Positions 17,626 to 25,876 of a stretch of 64,000 bases of DNA are shown here, one piece after another. This DNA is from Modicisalibacter xianhensis (GTDB lineage: Bacteria; Pseudomonadota; Gammaproteobacteria; Pseudomonadales; Halomonadaceae), in contig NZ_FOPY01000001.1 of assembly GCF_900113605.1 (NCBI RefSeq), positions 131,669 through 195,668 of the forward strand, written 5' to 3'. Under the pieces are notes generated by a model that was given only the letters and a program-made list of their open reading frames with translations, did no database searches and was not told the DNA's origin. Every line of letters begins with the position of its first letter. Positions within the stretch are counted from its first letter, which is position 1. The position numbers and the translations under genes were made by a program.

Positions 17626-18591
17626 TCAGGGCGCGCTGCAACTGGCTCCGAAACGGTAGCAACTGAAACAGCGGTGATGGCGTAGCATGACACGGGTGTC
17701 GAGACTGTCACGCAGGCTATCCGCCGCATAATCGGGATCGTCATCCACTAACGTACAAGCGTAGACTTTTATGCGCCCCTGCTGCTTGACCAGCATGCGG
17801 CTGTAGCTGCACATGAAGTGCGCCCGGCTCGCCTCGGTCGGATATTTTTCCATGCACTGCTCGGTGATTTCCGGCGAGTCGCCGTCGCTGCCGGGCGTGC
17901 CAAAGTCGGGAAACGCGGTGAAGGCCAGATCCTCGGGCAGGCCTGCTCGCTTGAATATTCGTCGGAATGCCGCTTCGACCGCCTCGGCGTCTTCCTCCGG
18001 AGACTGCTGACGGGCCACCGACACGTCGAAGCCTTGCTCGTGGAGCCAACGAATGCCCTGCAACGCCTTGGCGAAACTGCCTTCTCCCCGGTCCCGGTCG
18101 TGGCGTGAGGGGTCGGGATAATCGAGACTGACCCGAAAGCGAATCGGGAACGGTTGCGAGACCAGAGGCAACAGCTGATGCGCACGCCGTAACAACGGGT
18201 CTGTGGCGTTGGTCAATACGAAGCAGGGACGCCGCTCGCTGGCATAGCGCAGGATGTCGATGAAGCCCTTGATCACGAAGGGTTCGCCACCGGTGAAGGA
18301 GAACTGCTTCACGCCCAGGTCGACGGCTTCGTCCAAAAAGGGCTGGACCTCGGCAAGGTGCAGGGCATTGAGCCGGTCGTCGCCCGGGCGGGAGCCTTCC
18401 AGACAGAAGGGGCAGGAAAGATTGCAGGCCGTGCCGGTATGCAGCCACAACTCGTCGAGGCGCTGAAAATCGATATAGCCACGGGGCGCATCGTTGCGGG
18501 TATGTGTCCATGCGCCACGTAGCGGTCCGGAAGTCGTTGCATCGACAGCAGGTATTCTGCCTTGCTCTGACGCCGAATCTGTTAATGTCAT
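17626..18591 (-). CDS. Radical SAM protein with C-terminal Cys cluster, function unassigned
   Basis: 321 residues. The start at 18591 follows GAGGGAG at six bases; the in-frame extension to 18849 overlaps the divergent gene and is rejected. The CxxxCxxC motif for the [4Fe-4S]-SAM cluster is TACNLSCPFCLEG (about residues 52-59), followed by FSFTGGEPFV (SAM contacts) and SLDYPDPSRHD. The C-terminal third has further cysteines (MCSYSRM, YACTL, CFSCYRFGASC) that could bind a second cluster, as in SPASM/twitch proteins. It is not ArsS by its motifs. It is transcribed divergently from the TVP38-reductase fusion. Confidence 0.85.
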   Translation of the reverse strand: MTLTDSASEQGRIPAVDATTSGPLRGAWTHTRNDAPRGYIDFQRLDELWLHTGTACNLSCPFCLEGSRPGDDRLNALHLAEVQPFLDEAVDLGVKQFSFTGGEPFVIKGFIDILRYASERRPCFVLTNATDPLLRRAHQLLPLVSQPFPIRFRVSLDYPDPSRHDRDRGEGSFAKALQGIRWLHEQGFDVSVARQQSPEEDAEAVEAAFRRIFKRAGLPEDLAFTAFPDFGTPGSDGDSPEITEQCMEKYPTEASRAHFMCSYSRMLVKQQGRIKVYACTLVDDDPDYAADSLRDSLDTRVMLRHHRCFSCYRFGASCSAP

Positions 18592-18726
18592 GAAAGACTC
18601 CCTCGGGTATCGGAAAACGACGATGGCCCGCACGCGGTCGCCAGGAAAGGGCGAACGCGTATAACCACTGACCAACGGCAAGGATGGCCGTTCCATTTTC
18701 ACGGATGATAAAAGGGTGGTTGTTTC

Positions 18727-20877
18727 TTGAAACGTAACAAGCTTTTCCTGCTGCTTCTCGTTGGGCTGGGTCTCGGTGCGTTCTTCGCCCTTGATGGCGA
18801 CGACCTGCTCGAGCTCGAGTTCCTGCGCGCCCAACTCGATAACTTCCACAGCTGGTTCGACGACTCTCCATGGCTGATGGCGGGCGGCTTTTTCCTGATC
18901 TACGTGACCGCTGCAGGCTTATCGCTGCCTGGCGCCGCCCTGCTGACGCTGCTCGCCGGAGCGTTGTTCGGCCTGGGCAAGGGATTGCTGATCGCCTCCT
19001 TTGCCAGCTCGATCGGGGCCACCCTGGCTTTCCTGATGTCACGCACGCTGTTGCGCGACACCATTGAAAAGCGTTTCAAGGGCGCGTTGCGAAGCGTCAA
19101 TCGTGGCCTGGAGCGTGACGGGTCTTTCTACCTGTTCAGCCTGCGCCTGGTGCCGATTTTCCCGTTCTTCGTCGTCAACCTGGCCATGGGCGTAACGCGC
19201 CTGAAGACCCTCACCTTCTATTGGGTCAGCCAACTGGGCATGTTGCCCGGTACTGCGGTGTACGCGAATGCCGGGAAGCAATTGAGTACCCTGGAATCGC
19301 TCGAAGGGATCCTGTCCCCCGAGTTGCTGTTCTCGCTGATTCTGCTGGGCCTGTTTCCGCTGGTAGGAAAAAAAATCGTCGATGGCGTGAATCGACGCCG
19401 TCAGCGTCGCCATTTTTCGCGTCCCCGCCACTTCGACTACGATATCGTGGTGATCGGCGCCGGCTCGGCCGGCCTGGTGGCCAGCTATATCGCCAGTGCA
19501 ATCAAGGCCAGGGTAGCGCTGGTCGAACAGCATCGCATGGGCGGCGATTGCCTGAATACCGGCTGTGTACCTTCCAAGGCGCTGATTCGCGCAGCACGTG
19601 CCGCTCACGAGGTACGCACGGCCTCGCGCTTCGGCGTCCATGCCGGCGAGCCCCGCATCGACTTTGCCGACGTCATGGCTCATGTGCATGATGCCATCGC
19701 CAAGGTCGCCCCGCATGATAGCGCTGAACGCTACACCCAACTCGGCGTCGACGTGATCGAGGCTCAGGCGACCCTCGAGTCACCCTGGGTAGTGAGCGCG
19801 GGCGAGCGCCGGCTGACCGCGCGACATGTGGTCATTGCCACCGGCGCCCGCCCACGGCTTCCCGACTTGCCTGGGCTCGAGAATGTCGAAGTACTGACTT
19901 CGGAGAACCTGTGGGCGCTGGACACCCTGCCCGAACGGCTGGCCATCCTGGGGGGAGGCGCCATCGGCTGTGAACTCGGTCAAAGCTTTGCGCGCCTGGG
20001 CAGTCAGGTCACCCTGGTCGAGGGCGGGCCTCGATTGCTGGCCAAGGAGGATGACGATGTCAGTGACCTCGTCCGGCAACGCCTGTCTGCGGAAGGCGTG
20101 ACCGTGCATACCGACACCCGCCCCGTGATTGTGGAAACCGATGAGAAAGGCCAGCACGCCTTGATCGTTGAGCGCGACGGCACGCATCACGAGATACCCT
20201 TCGATCGGCTACTCGTCTGTGTCGGTCGCCAGGCCAATGTCGAAGGACTCGGCCTCGAGTCACTGGGCGTCCTCACCACCGATCAGGGGACACTGGAGAT
20301 CAACGACTACCTGCAGACCCGCTGGCCCAATGTCTGGGCGTGTGGCGATGTCTGCGGTCCGTTTCAACTGACCCATGCCGGCGCACATCAGGCATGGCAT
20401 GCCACGGTCAATGCGTTGTTCGGGGACCTGAAGCGGTTTGCGGTCGACTATCGCGTCATCCCTGTCGTGACCTACACGCAACCCGAAGTTGCACGCGTCG
20501 GCCTCAACGAGCGACAGGCTCGCAGCGAAGGCATCAAGTACGAGGTGACGCACTACGCCCTGCACGATAACGACCGGGCCATCGCCGAAGGCGCCACGGA
20601 GGGCTTCGTCAAGGTGCTGACCGAGCCCGGCAAGGATCGCATCCTGGGCGCGACACTGGTCGGGGAGAATGCCGGCGAATGGCTGGCCGAAATTACCCTG
20701 GCCATGAAACGACGCACCGGCCTGAACAAGTTGCTGGGCACCGTCCACCCCTACCCAACCCTGTCCGAAGCCAGCAAGTCCGCTGCCGGGCAATGGAAGA
20801 ACGCCCACAAGCCCGAACAACTGTTACGCTGGCTGGAACGTTACTTCGCCTGGCGCCGTCACTCGCGGCGGCAATGA
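18727..20877 (+). CDS. TVP38/TMEM64 membrane domain fused to a pyridine nucleotide-disulfide oxidoreductase
   Basis: 716 residues. Residues 1-225 hold about six membrane helices of the DedA/VTT type (LRLVPIFPFF and GMLPGTAVY motifs). From about residue 238 a class I disulfide oxidoreductase starts: FAD motif VIGAGSAGLVA, redox-active GGDCLNTGCVPSK, NAD-binding GGGAIGCELGQSFARLG, second FAD site VWACGDVCGP, and the dimer-interface HPYPTLSE with catalytic His-Glu. It resembles mercuric reductase/lipoamide dehydrogenase. The start is a TTG with GGGTGG seven bases upstream. Such fusions are often met beside the two transferases upstream; membrane-anchored reduction of a metal or metalloid is plausible but unproven. 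Confidence 0.9.
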   Translation: MKRNKLFLLLLVGLGLGAFFALDGDDLLELEFLRAQLDNFHSWFDDSPWLMAGGFFLIYVTAAGLSLPGAALLTLLAGALFGLGKGLLIASFASSIGATLAFLMSRTLLRDTIEKRFKGALRSVNRGLERDGSFYLFSLRLVPIFPFFVVNLAMGVTRLKTLTFYWVSQLGMLPGTAVYANAGKQLSTLESLEGILSPELLFSLILLGLFPLVGKKIVDGVNRRRQRRHFSRPRHFDYDIVVIGAGSAGLVASYIASAIKARVALVEQHRMGGDCLNTGCVPSKALIRAARAAHEVRTASRFGVHAGEPRIDFADVMAHVHDAIAKVAPHDSAERYTQLGVDVIEAQATLESPWVVSAGERRLTARHVVIATGARPRLPDLPGLENVEVLTSENLWALDTLPERLAILGGGAIGCELGQSFARLGSQVTLVEGGPRLLAKEDDDVSDLVRQRLSAEGVTVHTDTRPVIVETDEKGQHALIVERDGTHHEIPFDRLLVCVGRQANVEGLGLESLGVLTTDQGTLEINDYLQTRWPNVWACGDVCGPFQLTHAGAHQAWHATVNALFGDLKRFAVDYRVIPVVTYTQPEVARVGLNERQARSEGIKYEVTHYALHDNDRAIAEGATEGFVKVLTEPGKDRILGATLVGENAGEWLAEITLAMKRRTGLNKLLGTVHPYPTLSEASKSAAGQWKNAHKPEQLLRWLERYFAWRRHSRRQ

Positions 20878-20897
20878 TAAGCGGAGTAAGCTTCTTG

Positions 20898-20930
20898 TAT
20901 ACTGCGCGACGCGGCCGATTCGGCCGCGTC
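20898..20930 (+). promoter_or_regulatory. Candidate promoter and GC-rich hairpin before the ABC importer operon
   Basis: TGTATACT (extended -10-like, TATACT at 20898-20903) is followed by a perfect 10-bp hairpin GACGCGGCCG-ATT-CGGCCGCGTC (20908-20930). No T-run follows, so it is not a standard terminator; it would sit at the very 5' end of the importer mRNA, or could be an operator or end of the upstream transcript. Confidence 0.4.
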
Positions 20931-20965
20931 CGCTTTCCATCGTTTACCCAAGAAGGAAAATGTCG

Positions 20966-21826
20966 ATGTTCAAGGACACGCTGCGCAAGCTGACGCTCGC
21001 TTTGACCCTGATCGCACCGGTGGCCGCCGCCGAGCCGCTGGTGTTCACTGCCATTCCCGATCAGGACGAGACCAAGCTGCGAGAGCGTTTCCAGAAGGTG
21101 GCCGATTACCTGGCCGAGGAGCTCGATACCGAGGTCCGCTTCGTGCCGGTGAAATCCTATGCGGCAGCCGTGACCGCCTTTCGCAACAATCAGGTCCAAC
21201 TGGCCTGGTTCGGGGGGCTTTCCGGCGTTCAGGCGCGCCAGCTCGTGCCCGGCTCAGAGGCGTTGGCCCAAGGGGTCGAGGATGCCCAGTTCCGCACCTA
21301 TTTCATCGCCCACGAGAGCACCGGGCTCGAACCGTCGGATCATTTGCCGGAAGCCATGAAGGGCATGACCTTCACCTTTGGTTCCAAGGGCTCCACTTCC
21401 GGACGCCTGATGCCGGAGTACTACATTCGCCAGCAGTTCGACGCCGCCCCCGAAGACGTATTCAGCCGGGTCGGCTTCAGCGGCAACCATTCGCGCACCA
21501 TCGACCTGGTGGAATCGGGCACCTATCAGACCGGCGCACTCAACTTCGCCGTGTGGGAGAGCGAAGTCGCGGCAGGCAATGTGGATACCGATGCCGTCCA
21601 GGTGATCTGGGAAACGCCAAGCTACGCCGACTACCAGTGGACTATCCGCGGCGACGTCGACGAGCGTTTCGGTGAAGGCTTCAAGGAGCGGGTCCGCGAG
21701 GCGCTGGTCGGCATGGACGATCCGGAACTGCTCGCCAGTTTCCCCCGTGAAGGCTTCATTCCGGCCAGCAATGACGATTATCAGGGAATCCTTGAGACGG
21801 CACGGGCGCTGGACCTGATCGACTGA
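20966..21826 (+). CDS. PhnD-like periplasmic binding protein, putative selenate/oxyanion ABC importer
   Basis: 286 residues. The ATG at 20966 has AAGGA eight bases upstream; another ATG at 20960 is too close to the site. Signal peptide with cleavage after PVAAA. The mature sequence (FTAIPDQDET, VPVKSYAAAVTAF, LAWFGGLSG, GSKGSTSGRLMPEY) is of the phosphate/phosphite/phosphonate-binding family, and closely follows the subgroup annotated as putative selenate-binding. The ligand is inferred from family context; phosphonate, phosphite or another oxyanion are alternatives. First gene of a three-gene operon with the ATPase and permease. Confidence 0.85.
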   Translation: MFKDTLRKLTLALTLIAPVAAAEPLVFTAIPDQDETKLRERFQKVADYLAEELDTEVRFVPVKSYAAAVTAFRNNQVQLAWFGGLSGVQARQLVPGSEALAQGVEDAQFRTYFIAHESTGLEPSDHLPEAMKGMTFTFGSKGSTSGRLMPEYYIRQQFDAAPEDVFSRVGFSGNHSRTIDLVESGTYQTGALNFAVWESEVAAGNVDTDAVQVIWETPSYADYQWTIRGDVDERFGEGFKERVREALVGMDDPELLASFPREGFIPASNDDYQGILETARALDLID

Positions 21827-22497
21827 TGAGCGCCCTGGCCCTCGAGCGGATCAGCGCCGCGTACGGTGAACGTCGTGTCCTTGGCCCGCTGACGCTGCAC
21901 ATTGCCCGTGGCGAGAAAGTCGCCTTGGTAGGGCATAGCGGTGCCGGCAAGTCCACGCTGCTTGACTTGATGTTCGACAAGCAGCGCCGGGATATCGCCC
22001 TGCTGCCCCAGAACCTAGGCCTGGTGCAGACCCTGAGCGTGTTCCACAATGTCTACATGGGCCGCCTGGCGGCTCATTCCACGTTGTACAACCTGGCCAA
22101 CCTGATCCGCCCGTTGCCCAAGGAAGTCCGCCGCGTACGCCAGGTCCTCGAATCGCTGGACATGGCTGACAAGCTGTGGGCACCGGCCGGTGAGCTGTCG
22201 GGTGGCCAACGCCAGCGTACCGCCATCGCCCGGGCACTCTACCAGCCGGCCAGCGTGCTGCTCGCCGATGAGCCGGTGTCCGCGCTGGATGGGCCGCGCG
22301 CCATATCGGTCATGCAGGCGTTGAACCGGCATTTCGAGACCAGCGTGATCGCGCTGCACGACGTGGAACTCGCCCTGCGCCACAGTACGCGCATTGTCGG
22401 CATTCGTGATGGCGGCATTGCACTGGACAGGCCAAGCGAGCATATCAGTGCCGGCGATCTGCACTTTCTCTACGACGTTGCCGCACCGGCCGCCTGA
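21826..22497 (+). CDS. ABC importer ATP-binding protein (PhnC-like)
   Basis: 223 residues. Walker A is GHSGAGKST (about residues 32-40), the signature is LSGGQRQR (about 125), Walker B VLLADEP (about 146), and the switch His is in VIALHDVELAL (about 179). Between Walker A and signature the protein is shorter than typical PhnC. Its start shares one base with the upstream stop (TGATG), as does its own stop with the permease start, so the three genes are tightly coupled. It energises uptake of the ligand bound by the upstream protein. Confidence 0.92.
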   Translation: MSALALERISAAYGERRVLGPLTLHIARGEKVALVGHSGAGKSTLLDLMFDKQRRDIALLPQNLGLVQTLSVFHNVYMGRLAAHSTLYNLANLIRPLPKEVRRVRQVLESLDMADKLWAPAGELSGGQRQRTAIARALYQPASVLLADEPVSALDGPRAISVMQALNRHFETSVIALHDVELALRHSTRIVGIRDGGIALDRPSEHISAGDLHFLYDVAAPAA

Positions 22498-23999
22498 TGC
22501 TTCGTTCTCCGACAGACAATTCTGCCATGCGCCGATCCGCCACGGTGCGCACCAGCGTCGGCTTCGTGGTCGTGGCACTGCTGTGCCTGGTCATCGCCGA
22601 TATCCAGGTCACTACCGTGGCGCCCTGGCGCGAGCTGGGACGGCTGCTCACCGGCCTGGTCACACCGGACTTCAGCAACCCGGCAGCAATCGGCACGGCC
22701 CTGCTGCGCACGGTTGCCTTTGCCTTCGTTGGGGTCGCCCTGGGCGCATCGGCCGGCTTCCTGCTGGCGCTGATCTTTCACCTCCGGGTGGTACGCACGC
22801 TCTGCGCCTTCGTGCGTGCCATCCATGAGCTGTTCTGGGCGCTGATCTTCCTGCAGTTCTTTGGGCTTCACCCGTTGACCGGCGTGCTGGCGATCGCCCT
22901 GCCCTACGCTGGCGTATTCGCCAAGGTCTATTCGGAGATTCTCGATGAGGCCGACCCGTTGCCCATGCAGGTGCTGCCAGCAGGCACCGGGTTGATCTCC
23001 GGCTTCCTGTTCGCCCGGGTGCCGGACGCCTGGCCGCATCTGGTCAGCTACACCGCCTACCGCCTGGAATGCGGCCTGCGCTCCAGTGCGGTGCTCGGCT
23101 TCGTCGGCATGCCGACGCTGGGCTTTGCGCTGCAATCCTCCTTCGCGCAGGGCTACTACTCCGAGGTCGGCGCCCTGCTGCTGGTGTTCTTCGTGCTGAT
23201 CGCCACGTTGCGCCTGTGGGTACGCCCCTGGCTGGTGCCGCTTTATGTCGCCGTATCGCCGTTCCTGCTCGGCACGGGCCTGCCGATCATGTGGGGCAAC
23301 GTGGCGCGTTTCTTCACTGAAGACATCGTGCCGGCCCCACTACGCCACGGTGAAGGCTGGGCAGCGCTCTGGCAGTGGTTCAGCGACCTGTTGCTTCACG
23401 AGGCCCTGCCTGGCGTGTGGACCACCGTGGTGCTGACCCAGATTGCCCTGGTCGGTACCGGCCTCATAGCGCTGCTGGCCTTTCCACTGATCTCGCGCCA
23501 TTTCACCTCACGCCCCGGCAGCGTGCTTGGTCACGTCGCGCTGGTCGTGGCCCGCTCGACACCGGAATATCTGCTGGCCTATGTCCTGCTGCAACTCTGG
23601 GGACCTTCGATGCTGCCAGCCATTGTCGCGCTGGCATTGCACAATGGCGGGATCATCGGTCACTTGATCGGCCGCCGCAGCAACGAGATCACCCTGCGCC
23701 CCGACGCCGCTCACGGGCTCGACCGCTATGCCTACGAAATGGTGCCGAGACTCTACGGGCCGTTTCTCGCCTTCCTGTTCTACCGCTGGGAAATCATCAT
23801 GCGCGAGACGGCGATCCTCGGCATCCTGGGCATCGCTACCCTGGGCTTCTATGTGGACAGTGCCATTCAGGAGTTGCGCTTCGACCGCGCCCTGGTGCTG
23901 ATCGTGATCACCGCCCTGCTCAACATCGGCGTCGACAGCCTGGCTCGCACCTTGCGCCGCCGCCTGCGGCTACGCCACATGGTCAATTGCGAGCCGTGA
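22497..23999 (+). CDS. ABC importer permease with two fused membrane modules (PhnE-like)
   Basis: 500 residues, twice the length of a single PhnE. Two homologous halves are visible, each with about six membrane helices and an EAA-like loop: GFVGMPTLGFALQSS in the first and ILGIATLGFYVDSA in the second. A fused permease can form the channel as a single chain. It is the last gene of the importer operon; the stop lies 13 bp from the convergent HAD gene. Confidence 0.9.
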   Translation: MLRSPTDNSAMRRSATVRTSVGFVVVALLCLVIADIQVTTVAPWRELGRLLTGLVTPDFSNPAAIGTALLRTVAFAFVGVALGASAGFLLALIFHLRVVRTLCAFVRAIHELFWALIFLQFFGLHPLTGVLAIALPYAGVFAKVYSEILDEADPLPMQVLPAGTGLISGFLFARVPDAWPHLVSYTAYRLECGLRSSAVLGFVGMPTLGFALQSSFAQGYYSEVGALLLVFFVLIATLRLWVRPWLVPLYVAVSPFLLGTGLPIMWGNVARFFTEDIVPAPLRHGEGWAALWQWFSDLLLHEALPGVWTTVVLTQIALVGTGLIALLAFPLISRHFTSRPGSVLGHVALVVARSTPEYLLAYVLLQLWGPSMLPAIVALALHNGGIIGHLIGRRSNEITLRPDAAHGLDRYAYEMVPRLYGPFLAFLFYRWEIIMRETAILGILGIATLGFYVDSAIQELRFDRALVLIVITALLNIGVDSLARTLRRRLRLRHMVNCEP

Positions 24000-24012
24000 C
24001 TGCCCGGCCAGC

Positions 24013-24684
24013 TCAACCGAGCCGGTCGAGCAGTTCGTCTAGATCGCTCACCGTCAGGTCCGGCTCGTCGCCCCACGGGTCGAATGGCGCTTCGGCGCTA
24101 CGCCGCACCCAGGCGGCATGCAGCCCGGCATGCTTGGCGCCGATGATGTCGAACGGATTGCTGGAAACCAGCCAGGTATCGTTGGCTGCCGCTTCGACAC
24201 GGTTGCGTAGATAGGCATAGACCGCCGGGTCCGGCTTGAAGCGCCGCACTTCCTCGACACTGACGATGTCATCGAAGTACTGCAGGATGCCTGCGCCTTC
24301 GAGAAGTTTGGACACGGCCTGTCGGCTGCCATTGGAAAACGCCACACAGCGCACCTGGCGACTTTCGGCGATGCGCGCCAGGGCATCGGCGGCATCGGGA
24401 AAGGCCGGTAGCGAGGTGTAGGTGGCCATCAGGCGATCCTTGGCGTGCTCGGAGAGTCGCGTTCCCATGGCCCGGTCAACGTACTCCAGCGCCTCGCGGG
24501 TGCACTGAGCGAAGTCGACGTAAGCCCCCATCAGGCCACGGCGAAAGGCATACTCGAGTTGCCGGTCGCGCCAGCGTTGGGAAAACGCCATCGCCTGATC
24601 GCCGACATGCTTGCCGAGTTCATCGATCACACCGTGCGTATCGATCAGCGTGCCATAGACGTCGAAGGCCAGCACTTTCTTCAT
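24013..24684 (-). CDS. HAD-family haloacid dehalogenase, type II
   Basis: 223 residues; start at 24684 supported by GGAGAG seven bases upstream (an ATG at 24699 lacks this). Motif I is AFDVYGTLID (nucleophile Asp about residue 7), motif II VAFSNGSR (about 114-120), motif III Lys in RRFKPDPAVY, motif IV SSNPFDIIGAKHAG. This order matches L-2-haloacid dehalogenases (type II), which hydrolyse 2-haloalkanoic acids; many family members act on other substrates. It is convergent to the ABC importer operon and divergent from argC. Confidence 0.9.
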   Translation of the reverse strand: MKKVLAFDVYGTLIDTHGVIDELGKHVGDQAMAFSQRWRDRQLEYAFRRGLMGAYVDFAQCTREALEYVDRAMGTRLSEHAKDRLMATYTSLPAFPDAADALARIAESRQVRCVAFSNGSRQAVSKLLEGAGILQYFDDIVSVEEVRRFKPDPAVYAYLRNRVEAAANDTWLVSSNPFDIIGAKHAGLHAAWVRRSAEAPFDPWGDEPDLTVSDLDELLDRLG

Positions 24685-24846
24685 GTCAGGGCTCTCCATC
24701 GGTAAAATGCACTAACAAACTGGACAGTTTTTCCGGCCCCGGCAAGCTTTCACTGTGACAAACCCAGTCTATCTCCGCACACTACACGTTTGCGTACACT
24801 CATTCTCAGCATGACCCGGCATCGGGGATTGATTCGAGGCACCAAG

Positions 24847-25788
24847 ATGGCATTCAAGATCTACGTGGACGGACAGGAAGGCACGACCGGCCTGCGCCTG
24901 TTCGATTATCTCAATGGCCGCGACGATATCGAGCTGCTGCGCATCGATAGCGACAAGCGCAAGGACACCCGCGAACGCGCCCGGCTGCTCAATGCCGCCG
25001 ATGTCGCTTTTCTCTGCCTGCCCGACGACGCTTCTCGCGAGGCCGTCGCGCTGCTGGAAAATCCCGACACCTGCCTGATCGATGCCAGTACCGCATTTCG
25101 TACCGCAGACGATTGGGTCTACGGTTTGCCGGAGTTGGCTCCCGGCCAGCGCGAACGCATCCAGACCAGCAAGCGCATCGCCAACCCGGGCTGCCATGCC
25201 AGCGCCTTCGTGCTGTTGACCCGCCCCCTGGTGGACGCCGGCCTGCTGCCTGCAGACTATCCGGTCTCGGCCTTTTCACTGACCGGCTACAGCGGTGGCG
25301 GCAAGAAACTGATCGCCGACTATGAAAGCGATGCCGACAACCGTTTGGCGGCACCGCGTCCTTATGCCCTGCCACTGGGCCACAAGCACCTGCCGGAAAT
25401 GCGCCTGCATGGCGGCCTGTCGTCGGCCCCGGTGTTCAATCCCATCGTCGGCCCGTTCCTTAAGGGCTTGGCCGTGACCGTACCGCTGCATGTCTCGCAT
25501 CTCGCCCCGGGTGCCAATGCCGAGGCGATCCGCGAGGCCTACCTCAAGCATTATCAGGGCGAACGCTTCATCCAGGTCATGCCACTGGACGATGCGGCCA
25601 ACCTGGACAATGGCTTCTTCGACGTTCAGGGCGCCAACGACACCAACCGGGTCGACATTTTCGTGTTCGGCGGTGCGGAGCGCCTGGCACTGGTTGCCCG
25701 ACTGGACAACCTGGGCAAGGGCGCAGCCGGTGCCGCCGTGCAGTCCATGAACATTCATCTTGGCGTGGACGAGGATACCGGCCTGTAA
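24847..25788 (+). CDS. argC: N-acetyl-gamma-glutamyl-phosphate reductase (type 2)
   Basis: 313 residues, the length of the short type 2 ArgC. The start follows GAGG at seven bases. The N-terminal binding motif is [11 protein letters not shown], the active-site Cys is in NPGCHASAF (about residue 117), and [10 protein letters not shown] and [10 protein letters not shown] are family blocks. It makes N-acetylglutamate semialdehyde from N-acetylglutamyl phosphate with NADPH in arginine synthesis. No other arg gene is nearby. Confidence 0.93.
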   Translation: MAFKIYVDGQEGTTGLRLFDYLNGRDDIELLRIDSDKRKDTRERARLLNAADVAFLCLPDDASREAVALLENPDTCLIDASTAFRTADDWVYGLPELAPGQRERIQTSKRIANPGCHASAFVLLTRPLVDAGLLPADYPVSAFSLTGYSGGGKKLIADYESDADNRLAAPRPYALPLGHKHLPEMRLHGGLSSAPVFNPIVGPFLKGLAVTVPLHVSHLAPGANAEAIREAYLKHYQGERFIQVMPLDDAANLDNGFFDVQGANDTNRVDIFVFGGAERLALVARLDNLGKGAAGAAVQSMNIHLGVDEDTGL

Positions 25789-25876
25789 GTTGTCCTGAGT
25801 GAGAGCCTTCGTTACTTTGAAGACGAGGGTGCGCCACGGAAGGCGCGTTCAGTGAACAACAAGGCAAGGATTGCCC

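Noticed and set aside
17626-18591. Reading the radical SAM gene as arsS
   Set aside because: The Fe-S motif context and the C-terminal cysteines do not match ArsS as I know it, despite the arsenosugar-type transferases nearby.
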